Shown piece by piece: positions 18,938 to 26,519 of a DNA stretch of 64,000 nt (within the stretch, counting starts at the first letter, position 1; every line of letters begins with the position of its first letter). The notes beneath the pieces are model-generated. The model had not been told where the DNA came from. It saw only the letters and a program-made list of their open reading frames with translations, and did not search any database. Source of the stretch: Candidatus Zixiibacteriota bacterium (lineage in GTDB: Bacteria; Zixibacteria; MSB-5A5; GN15; PGXB01). Position numbers and translations under genes: made by a program. Where the stretch lies: the NCBI GenBank assembly GCA_900498245.1, contig LS998015.1, positions 256,380-320,379 of the forward strand, in the 5' to 3' direction.

Positions 18938-20511
18938 GAAGAGAAATTATTTTTATTATATTATTCATTGTGCTATTTATGGCAAATTGCTCCAAAAGAC
19001 CGGGCAACGCATCAAATAATCTGGAGCCAGCTATCTCTGCGACGCCAGAGGAGCCGACCCCGATTATACCGGCCTGGCCATATATCGGAGGCTGCGCAGA
19101 TGAAATAAGGCTCCGATTTCCGGTCAAGGGCCATACCGAACTTGATTCTGGCTTTGTGTGGCTCCAGATATTAAATAATGATTCCGTTCTCATCAATAGC
19201 GAACCAACTCCGATTAATGGCAATGTATTCTCCAGATCGAATATATTTGCCTTTTTCCAAAGAAGTCAATTACCGCCAGACACCTACGATCTAATGCTCT
19301 ATATTAGCAGAAATGTGAACGATGTCGGCCAAGCGCCTACAAGAATTACCGCGGCAGGGCCATATAAATTCGCGCTGGATTATTCCCTGATTACTGACAC
19401 CTCCTGCATTAGAGATACCGTCTTTTTGGGAGATACTGTTTATTTCAGTGCCGATTCAGTAGTGACATCAGATTCTCTGGGCTACAGATGGGATATTCAC
19501 GCCAGTAGGACTTATGTAGAGGGAAATTTCTATTTCATTTATGAAATAGAGGACGCTTTTAAAAAATATACGAATAGATGCCCTAAACTGAGCACTAACA
19601 TGTTTTTTCCCCTTAAAATGTCACGTCTAGATTCTGATTCCGTAACGTGGATTGTAACGCTTACTCGACAACGACTACCAGGAGAAAATGACTATGAAAA
19701 GGCGTTTCTTTATGTCTATCCACCAAGTAAACTTGGAAATATAGACAATGATTATGACACAACTATTATAAGATGTGCCGATTCGTTTGGAATACCTCCC
19801 CAAGTGATAAAGGCTATGATCTGGCAAGAATCAAAATTTGATAATTTTTCACTTCGTTATGAGATGAACTATGATTATGACTATATTCAATCTAGAATTA
19901 AAGATACCTCGAATGCAAACGTGAACATCTACGGAAGTCATTATTTCCTCGCTGATTGGAATCTCACCGGGAGCCCAAAGGGATTTACAAAAGATGGCGA
20001 TTCTGTTGAACAGGGAGATCATGTTAACGCCTTGCAGCGGAATCCATATAATGCATTACAATTCTGGTCGGAGCCAGATGTGAATGTTGTAGACTCCATC
20101 AGGGATTATCGGATTACCGCATGGGATTTATATATAAAAAATCCCGGACAGAATTGGAGATTTCCATCCTATGACTTTGTGGCTCAAGTAATCATCTCAA
20201 GTTCATATGGTTTGATGCATTTGACCTATATGACCGCCCTTGATGAAGGATATGGTTCAAAAGACCCTCAGGATTTGGTTTTTGGAGATACTCTGGGTAT
20301 AATATGGGGGGTTAAAAGGTTGCGACATATATATTATAATTCTGCGTGGGTAAATCCCAATTATATTTGGGGTGATAAATGGAAGACAGCCATTGGCAAA
20401 TATAATGGCGGTACAAGTGTGGCTGAAACTAATGGTGTCTTCACAAACTCCAAGATTAATGATTATGTAAATTCTGTATTAACAAGAGCCGGAAATTATA
20501 GACCTTATTAA
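18934..20511 (+). CDS. Lipoprotein with C-terminal lysozyme-like (SLT) domain, cassette 1
   Basis: A 525-residue lipoprotein with the lipid-attachment Cys at 19 (LFMANCSK). An N-terminal beta-rich region of about 250 residues is followed by a transglycosylase-like domain from about 280: IPPQVIKAMIWQESKFDN contains the likely catalytic Glu299, SSSYGLMHLTYMTA matches the GLMQ-type motif, and WKTAIGKYNGGT the late motif. It probably cleaves peptidoglycan. The start overlaps the stop of the sorting-tail gene by 4 bp, so the two proteins are made together. The second cassette repeats this arrangement, which implies a functional partnership. A structural, non-enzymatic role is possible. Confidence 0.8.
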   Translation: MRREIIFIILFIVLFMANCSKRPGNASNNLEPAISATPEEPTPIIPAWPYIGGCADEIRLRFPVKGHTELDSGFVWLQILNNDSVLINSEPTPINGNVFSRSNIFAFFQRSQLPPDTYDLMLYISRNVNDVGQAPTRITAAGPYKFALDYSLITDTSCIRDTVFLGDTVYFSADSVVTSDSLGYRWDIHASRTYVEGNFYFIYEIEDAFKKYTNRCPKLSTNMFFPLKMSRLDSDSVTWIVTLTRQRLPGENDYEKAFLYVYPPSKLGNIDNDYDTTIIRCADSFGIPPQVIKAMIWQESKFDNFSLRYEMNYDYDYIQSRIKDTSNANVNIYGSHYFLADWNLTGSPKGFTKDGDSVEQGDHVNALQRNPYNALQFWSEPDVNVVDSIRDYRITAWDLYIKNPGQNWRFPSYDFVAQVIISSSYGLMHLTYMTALDEGYGSKDPQDLVFGDTLGIIWGVKRLRHIYYNSAWVNPNYIWGDKWKTAIGKYNGGTSVAETNGVFTNSKINDYVNSVLTRAGNYRPY

Positions 20512-20532
20512 CGTTTGGGAGTTGGAGGAAAT

Positions 20533-21204
20533 ATGAAAAGAATTGCATACGCTTTTATTTTTACATTGATGCTGCTAGATAACGCGAATGCGGATGGCAA
20601 TAAAATGGATACACTGATTAATAAGTATATTGATGCCTCAATTCTAATGAAGTGCGATTCCGCCCTGGCGAAGATGAGTGGATATGAGGACAGCGCTCAA
20701 GATGCGAAATTCTTTAAACCTGAAATTGCGCATTCAGGATATTTGAGAATAAAGGATACTGCCTACTACGCTTTGTTGTTCAGATGCAGCGGATTTGGTC
20801 AGTTTTTATTAATTGATTCAATTGAAAGAGATGTGGTGCGTGGAAAAATTGATATTCAAATTCCTGGAAGTGATGCTTTGTTTAATACTGCAGATATTAA
20901 AGATATAAATGGTGATAGCATACCAGAGTTGGAGTTTGCTCTTACTGCCGGAGCCCATGGATATTATGTTTGTTATCTGTCCCTGAACCTAGACAAACTG
21001 AATTTTCTCAAATATGACAACGGAGAATATCTCTTCTTTGCAATTATGGGCGGCATTGAGCTGATTCCAACCAGCAAACCAAATGTCTTTGATATCGGGG
21101 TGGGTAATTGGCTGGAGAAAGGACAGAGGGCTAATTACACTGTCTACAAATGGAATGGCAAAAACTATGAAGTCAAAGAGAATGTAGTAAAGAGTGATAA
21201 ATAA
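20533..21204 (+). CDS. Small secreted protein, paralogue of the gene at 52648
   Basis: A 223-residue protein with a signal peptide, starting at the ATG at 20533 after TTGGAGGA. No family recognised. The core has IKDINGDSIPELEF, the kind of Asp-rich turn found in calcium-binding or FG-GAP-like repeats, and ends in YKWNGKNYEVKE, common in periplasmic beta-rich proteins. It follows the lysozyme-like lipoprotein by 21 bp in the same apparent operon. The homologue at 52648 aligns start to end without gaps. From 20650 to 21125 the two are nearly identical at DNA level (about ten differences by eye) while the signal-peptide ends are clearly diverged. A periplasmic inhibitor of the lysozyme-like partner is one possibility, unproven. 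Confidence 0.75.
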   Translation: MKRIAYAFIFTLMLLDNANADGNKMDTLINKYIDASILMKCDSALAKMSGYEDSAQDAKFFKPEIAHSGYLRIKDTAYYALLFRCSGFGQFLLIDSIERDVVRGKIDIQIPGSDALFNTADIKDINGDSIPELEFALTAGAHGYYVCYLSLNLDKLNFLKYDNGEYLFFAIMGGIELIPTSKPNVFDIGVGNWLEKGQRANYTVYKWNGKNYEVKENVVKSDK

Positions 21205-21229
21205 AAGGCTCTTTACATGATCGATAATG

Positions 21230-21261
21230 AAGGCAGGAATTAACAAGTTTCCTGCCTTTTT
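21230..21261 (+). terminator. Rho-independent terminator ending cassette 1
   Basis: A perfect 10-bp stem AAGGCAGGAA (21230-21239) / TTCCTGCCTT (21249-21258) with a run of T at its 3' side, 25 bp after the stop of the small secreted protein gene. Confidence 0.85.
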
Positions 21262-21351
21262 ATAGGACCTGCAGATTGACAATTGAAAGCAATATAATGA
21301 ATGACAGACGCTCACATTAATTGTGTCTACCCCGTCATCCGCATTAGGCTG

Positions 21352-21422
21352 GTTCGAAAGTCTTCAATAAAGGGACGCCAAAGTTGATGAATCGGCGATT
21401 TCTTCCCAAATCGCCTTTTTTG
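21352..21422 (+). repeat. 71-bp repeat ending in a terminator hairpin, copy 1
   Basis: It matches 26134-26204 without gaps. I count about six differences, four of them in the hairpin loop. The hairpin GGCGATTT (21394-21401) / AAATCGCC (21408-21415) is unchanged and followed by six T. The conserved 42 bases before the hairpin make a small RNA or a 3'-UTR module possible. It lies after cassette 1. Confidence 0.8.
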
Positions 21423-21776
21423 TTGGGCTTCTCTTTTGGAGTAAACTGGTTCCGGAAGAGCCTTAGGGGCGAATAACCGCCTTTCAGGGCAAGACTCAGC
21501 AGAACATTGGAATATGGAACCGGGCGTTTCTACCGACTATTTGAGTTGAATATTAAAGAACGAAGCAGAATAGATCGGTCTCTAATAAGACAGATGAGCA
21601 TATGCCGGAATTTGGTTTTGTTGGCTCTCGGGTGAGCAACATGGTTTCGACATCGTTTACTTCGTCATTTTCCCTTTCTAAAACAATTGTCAACATATAA
21701 TATGATTATAATTGAAAGGCCTTGGATTTGGGAGCGATTGCCTCAAACTTGATGCATATCAGATATTATGACAATC

Positions 21777-21793
21777 CCCACCCGTTGGGTGGG
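21777..21793. repeat. Short palindrome CCCACCC-GTT-GGGTGGG
   Basis: A perfect 7-bp inverted repeat followed by TTACCGG. The same core and tail occur at 43471-43487, and close variants at 43036-43053 and 43508-43525. Here it sits directly against the point where homology to the sorting tail begins (21801). Confidence 0.8.
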
Positions 21794-21800
21794 TTACCGG

Positions 21801-22097
21801 GTTGAGACGGCTATTCCCGACGAGTTTGCTTTTGATCAGAATTTCCCTAATCCATTCAATCCCACCACCACTTTCCGCTTTTCATTACCGGTAAGGGCGT
21901 CAGTTAAGTTGGAGGTATTCAATATATTAGGCCAAAAAGTGGCTACCATAGCCGATCAAACTTATGAGGCTGGAACATATGACATCAACTGGGATGGAGT
22001 GTCTTCCGAAGGCTTTCCCATCACCAGCGGAGTCTATTTTGCCAAATTTACCTCAAAAGATTTTTCATCTACAAGAAAGGTGGTGGTGGTAAAATGA
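21801..22097 (+). pseudogene. Detached type IX sorting tail, remnant of a large exported protein
   Basis: This 98-codon stretch aligns without gaps to the last 98 codons of the 1220-residue protein (18641-18937; roughly 90% identical by eye) and includes FPNPFNPTTTFRFSLP, GVYFAKF and the STRKVVVVK end. The open frame extends back only to 21768, through the palindrome, with no signal peptide or passenger, so it cannot be a normal secreted product. Its stop still overlaps the next lipoprotein gene by 4 bp, as in cassette 1. It looks like the 3' stump of a former second propeller gene whose body was lost by recombination at the palindrome. Confidence 0.8.
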
Positions 22098-23932
22098 GAA
22101 AAGGCACTCTGTCATTCTTAATTTTCTGCTCACTTATGCTTTTTGTGTTAATTCAAATTGGGTGCGATACATTAACTAGCATTGCAAAGGGTATAGCATT
22201 ATGCTTGGCCGGGAATGAAAAGGCATGTAAATGCTGGGATATCTCAGCTGCGAGGCCGTGCGATAGCGATCCTAATTGGCCCCCGCCAGCTCCGGATGAT
22301 CCCGATTATCCGCCAGGAACGGGTGTGGATATAAGATGCGATGGGCCCAGTTTTAAAGCAAGGGTGTCCGGCAAATTAAGTTCTGCATCAGGTTATTTAT
22401 GGTTGGCCTTGGAAGATAAGTCCTCACAGTCATCAGACGAGATACTTTCAATAAGCCAAGCAGTTCGTGTTTCGGGGGAAACATTCACGGGATTATGGAT
22501 GCGAGTCCCGCTCGGTGGTTTGGACCTGCAGAATAAGGAATATGATGTTGGCCTATATTTTTGCAGCGCTTTGACAGATGTTGGCAGTCCGAAGAAAAGT
22601 ATTGTTAGAGATGATGGCAATCTTCATGTGACTTTTACGGAAATGCATAGAAATCTGGCCAAATTTTGGGTTTCAAAGGCCTCTTTTGACAAAGCCTTGG
22701 CAGCAAATAATGATTATTGTATATTTAATGGAGACAGTATCGAATTTACTGCAATCTGCAATGATGCTAGTTCGGATTCGCAATTTATAGAAGTTGTGGA
22801 AGGACATAGTTATTATTCAAATGGCGTTACATGGCGGGTTGAAGGGCAATTAACCCCACCTGCGGGGTCGATTTCAAGCAACGGCTTATTCATTGCTGAA
22901 TACTTGGCTGTCCATGATGGGGATTGCATGGTGATCGGGCATGACAATTCTAACGGCTTGGAAGACACAGTTGATATATTTATTTTCGATAAATGTGAAT
23001 CTAGTATTTATATTGCCGAAGGGGATAACGCTATATCACCAGGTGAATGTGTTTATATTGATTCGACTCCTCAAATGCCAGATCTTAAATTTATGCTTGA
23101 CCCGCCTAATTCAGGGGAACAATTCAGTTGGACCCTTTCAATCAAGTACAACAGGAGCGGTCGAAATGATTATAAGCAATATCACACTTTACTATATGGA
23201 AATGAAACGTGGATTCTTAGAGACAGTTTAAAAAGTGATATTATCGGGGGTGAAGCCCAAATTGCCTGTTCGAGCCTAGCAACTGGATGCATGACAGGAG
23301 AATGGTTTTCAATTAGAGGTCGTAACGCGACCGAAGCGGAAGTAGAAAGTTATATCACAAATCTCCCTGGGAATTTGTGGTATTGGAAATACGTTGCAAG
23401 GCATGAATCTGATAAACCGACGCAGGGAAGATACCATTGCCAATTTAATGAAAAAGGTGACTTCAGTTGTGACCCTTCTGATGTGCGTTATACTCCTAAC
23501 GCAAGTGGTGACAGTGGCTTTGGCATTTTTCAGTTGACTTGGTTTGACTACCCCACTAGAGTTCCAAATATTCAAGAACTATGGTCTTGGAAAGGAAATG
23601 TAAATAGCGGAACGGAATGGCTAAGACATCATCAATCCCATACCAGTGGCGCAAATGAATATATGCAGGTCGAAAGAGCGCAGGCATTATCGTTTGCAAG
23701 TGATTCTCTTCATCCTCCTATTGAGGTTTTGGGCAATGTCACTTTTCGCGATGGCACTGACAAATTTATGGAGCACGCTGTTGCAATCAAAAGATTTAAT
23801 GGAACAGGCGGAGGGGGGAATGGTCAATATTGCGAATGGGACGAGACAAATCACTCATGGGTAATTCATAAACTAAATAATTATGATCCACCATTTAATT
23901 ATGTTGAACGCGTTTGTTTGACTTACCCATAA
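22094..23932 (+). CDS. Lipoprotein with C-terminal lysozyme-like domain, cassette 2
   Basis: A 612-residue lipoprotein with lipid-attachment Cys24 (LIQIGC). A Pro-rich linker (PPPAPDDPDYPPG) and a long beta-rich region precede a lysozyme-like C-terminus: KYVARHESDKP holds the likely catalytic Glu438, GDSGFGIFQLTW is the GxxQ-type motif, and NSGTEWLRHH and AIKRFNGTGGG fit the helical rest of the fold. The layout equals that of the cassette 1 lipoprotein, including ATGA coupling to an upstream sorting tail, but the sequences are far diverged. Expected role: peptidoglycan cleavage from a lipid-anchored position. Confidence 0.75.
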   Translation: MRKGTLSFLIFCSLMLFVLIQIGCDTLTSIAKGIALCLAGNEKACKCWDISAARPCDSDPNWPPPAPDDPDYPPGTGVDIRCDGPSFKARVSGKLSSASGYLWLALEDKSSQSSDEILSISQAVRVSGETFTGLWMRVPLGGLDLQNKEYDVGLYFCSALTDVGSPKKSIVRDDGNLHVTFTEMHRNLAKFWVSKASFDKALAANNDYCIFNGDSIEFTAICNDASSDSQFIEVVEGHSYYSNGVTWRVEGQLTPPAGSISSNGLFIAEYLAVHDGDCMVIGHDNSNGLEDTVDIFIFDKCESSIYIAEGDNAISPGECVYIDSTPQMPDLKFMLDPPNSGEQFSWTLSIKYNRSGRNDYKQYHTLLYGNETWILRDSLKSDIIGGEAQIACSSLATGCMTGEWFSIRGRNATEAEVESYITNLPGNLWYWKYVARHESDKPTQGRYHCQFNEKGDFSCDPSDVRYTPNASGDSGFGIFQLTWFDYPTRVPNIQELWSWKGNVNSGTEWLRHHQSHTSGANEYMQVERAQALSFASDSLHPPIEVLGNVTFRDGTDKFMEHAVAIKRFNGTGGGGNGQYCEWDETNHSWVIHKLNNYDPPFNYVERVCLTYP

Positions 23933-23966
23933 CTATAACAGTTATGCAGATAAGGGGATATGCTTT

Positions 23967-25148
23967 ATGAAAAATCAGGTTATTTTAAAGAAATTTCGCG
24001 TCGACGCTGTATATATTATTATTGTTCTAACAATGCTGCTTTTCACGCGCGGTTGGTGCGCAAGCCAGATCTTTTTTATCTATGGCCAGCCTTGCTTTGA
24101 AAAACCAGGACACATTCCTTACCCGGTGACAATTTTCAATTTCAACGAGAGCACGAAATCACTAGACTCACTCTGGTCGCCTGAATTTCGGAGTATGGCT
24201 TGGAGCATAGATGTATATTCGAATGAAGGATATATCATCATTTCTGACGGTAATTCATATCCCAGCAGAGTGCAAATTATGCCCATGTCTTCATTTTCGC
24301 AATCAAGCGTTTTGAATACTTCCGACCTCAAAGGAATTTCAAATTATTACTTCTTTCCCGAAGAAACCGCGCCAGGCTCCTTATTGGTTTCCCATTTGAC
24401 TAATCAAACGATCTCGACAGGAGGCAATCCTTTCATCGGTACTGCATATCATTTCGATGCCAAGGGCGCGATTCAAAAATCTGCGAGCATTCCCTCAGGT
24501 GACAATGTCAGATTAGCAGGGCCAAATTCCCCCTATAGTGGTGGAGGTAGAGGTGATGTAATAAGTTTCAGGACCCTGTCAGACATACCCGCTAGGCCAG
24601 TGGGAATTGACCTCTCTTTTAGTGGGCCTCCTGTCCCCGATAGTATCGTTCAATCGAAGCAATCATATGGTTGGGTAATGATCGCCAATCAACCGCGCTT
24701 TAGGGTATTTATGTCTGTTCCGGAACGAAATGGACTAGATCAGAGGGAATTATTGATATATCGAGTCGATTCTGGTGTATGGAAGTCTTTAATGATTAGT
24801 GGGGCGGAAACATCTCCCAAATTGATTGATGGCTGGCTGGCAGGAGTAATAGCAGATTCAGACCCTGAAACAGATTTTACCATTCGTAAGGCTTTTCCAT
24901 CAATTCCTAGAGAAGATGTTGTTCTTATAAATCCCATGGAAAATCGTGAATTTGAAATTCATTTGGGCCCTTCAAGCGAAGTTCTTTGGATTGAAGGGAA
25001 TGAAGTCTATTATCGAATGGGAGAAGGTTTATATAAAGCCACAATTCAAAATGATGATTTTGTGAACAGGTCGCTGCTAATAAAAGATACCATTGTTAAT
25101 GGAATTCATTGGGCGTTCCGTGGCTCAATGGGATCCACAGGTAATTGA
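23967..25148 (+). CDS. Exported protein of unknown function, possibly beta-propeller
   Basis: A 393-residue protein with a hydrophobic signal near residues 14-32 (VYIIIVLTMLLFTRGWCA). I do not recognise the family. The sequence is a run of short beta strands with blade-like returns (MAWSIDVYSNEGYIIISDGN, YGWVMIANQPRFRVFMSVPE), so a propeller is possible. It starts 34 bp after the lysozyme-like lipoprotein, with AAGGGGATATGCTTT before the ATG, and takes the third position of cassette 2, which in cassette 1 holds the small secreted protein. Confidence 0.65.
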   Translation: MKNQVILKKFRVDAVYIIIVLTMLLFTRGWCASQIFFIYGQPCFEKPGHIPYPVTIFNFNESTKSLDSLWSPEFRSMAWSIDVYSNEGYIIISDGNSYPSRVQIMPMSSFSQSSVLNTSDLKGISNYYFFPEETAPGSLLVSHLTNQTISTGGNPFIGTAYHFDAKGAIQKSASIPSGDNVRLAGPNSPYSGGGRGDVISFRTLSDIPARPVGIDLSFSGPPVPDSIVQSKQSYGWVMIANQPRFRVFMSVPERNGLDQRELLIYRVDSGVWKSLMISGAETSPKLIDGWLAGVIADSDPETDFTIRKAFPSIPREDVVLINPMENREFEIHLGPSSEVLWIEGNEVYYRMGEGLYKATIQNDDFVNRSLLIKDTIVNGIHWAFRGSMGSTGN

Positions 25149-25248
25149 TATTGAAATTGAATATTATTATATGCAGGTTCCATAAAAATATCTTAACAAT
25201 CAATATCCTACTTACTTGTAGATTTAATTGAGAATCGGAGGGCAAAAT

Positions 25249-25782
25249 ATGTTAAGAATACTCCAAAGACTATTAGTCGTTTCCATTATTATAGTTGCAC
25301 TGATTATACCGTCAATGAGTCTGGCATTCGACGGACAAAGAAAGGGACTAAATCTGGGCGGAGGAATAGGCATCTGCCCGGCCTCCCAAATATCATATTA
25401 TGGAAGAGGCGATATCGGGGTATCGTTGGATCTATCAATTGGCTATTCTTTCGGCAATCAAAACACTTTCTTGTGGTCGGTCAAAGGGGCCATTTCGCAT
25501 TTTAGCGAGGCCGGTTCATTGGCTCATGAAATTGATGGTCTGAACTGGTACCATTATTTTAAAAAGGACACACCATCAATCTATAGCATAATGGGATTCG
25601 GTATTTCGATTTTCGGCAACTCCTGTTGGACAAGTGCACATGGAGCATGGTCTATTGTGGGTCTTGGGTATGAATTTACAAGACATTTAGCTATAAATGG
25701 ATTCTTTCTCTCTGCGGGACCAAATCACGGAGACATTCATTTTGAAAGCGCAAATATAACCATGAGTGCAATGATATATTGA
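25249..25782 (+). CDS. Small exported beta-rich protein, outer-membrane barrel-like
   Basis: A 177-residue protein with signal peptide (LLVVSIIIVALIIPSMSLAF), starting at the ATG at 25249 after GGAGGGC; the frame's earlier start at 25228 overlaps this site. The mature part alternates glycine and aromatic residues (NLGGGIGICPASQISYYGRG, IVGLGYEFTRHLAINGFFL), as in small outer-membrane barrels. Family not recognised. It is the last gene of cassette 2. Confidence 0.65.
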   Translation: MLRILQRLLVVSIIIVALIIPSMSLAFDGQRKGLNLGGGIGICPASQISYYGRGDIGVSLDLSIGYSFGNQNTFLWSVKGAISHFSEAGSLAHEIDGLNWYHYFKKDTPSIYSIMGFGISIFGNSCWTSAHGAWSIVGLGYEFTRHLAINGFFLSAGPNHGDIHFESANITMSAMIY

Positions 25783-26519
25783 TAAAACGCTTTGTAAATC
25801 CTTTCAGCCATATCTTGTGATTCCTGAAATATCCTCCAATAGCCTCCTTATACTATTATTCAAATGAAATGAAAAGGCCAAGATTTTGAAAAAGAATATG
25901 CGAAAAAGTTGACATAAAATCATATACAATAACTACAGCAAGAATCAGGTGAGATAACTTGCCTTTTTTAATTTGATGAGTTCGAAACCACTGCATTAAT
26001 TCTTCAAATTTGCCCTCAATTTCACGATCTTGCGCGATGCGGCCAATTTTATTCTTGGTTTCAGCCTTGTATCAATCGTTTGAAAGATAAAGGATTATCA
26101 GAGGCCAATTATCCTGCCTTCCGTATTAAAATAGTTCGAAATTCTTCAATAAAAGGACGCCAAAGTTGATGAATCGGCGATTTACTTCTAAATCGCCTTT
26201 TTTGATATTTCGAATCACAAAAAGAACTGCCTTGCGCCCTTCTTCTTAGGTTTATCATCGCAATCGAATGTAATGAGCGGTTCGCGCATACTCGGATAGT
26301 ATCATGGCCGCGCGGGGAAAAAGTAAAATTAGCCAAATTAATCAAGAAGCGATATTAGGGGTCATAGTAAAACTTACTGCGGGGAAATTCCGCTTTTCAG
26401 AAAATTACTACCTCTACTAATGTCATACCCCTTTGAAACTTATATCATCTTTTTCCGTCCAATTATCGGTGACTGGTTGGAGTTAGTCGACCTATTTCAT
26501 AATTGCGGGAGTGAAAAAA
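25783..26519. other. Intergenic region after cassette 2
   Basis: No convincing gene on either strand. It contains the second copy of the 71-bp repeat with terminator hairpin (26134-26204). The remainder is AT-rich with no further feature recognised. Confidence 0.6.
26134..26204 (+). repeat. 71-bp repeat ending in a terminator hairpin, copy 2
   Basis: Same repeat as 21352-21422 at a constant offset of 4782 bp. Stem GGCGATTT (26176-26183) / AAATCGCC (26190-26197) followed by six T; only the loop and two upstream bases differ appreciably. It follows cassette 2 as copy 1 follows cassette 1. Confidence 0.8.

Larger units (their letters stand above)
21262..21800. other. Intercassette region with repeat and recombination junction
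   Basis: No complete gene. It holds the first copy of the 71-bp terminator-ended repeat (21352-21422) and, at its right edge, a short palindrome (21777-21793) abutting the sorting-tail remnant. The rest, about 21423-21770, is AT-rich sequence with no feature I could recognise, perhaps eroded coding DNA. Confidence 0.6.
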
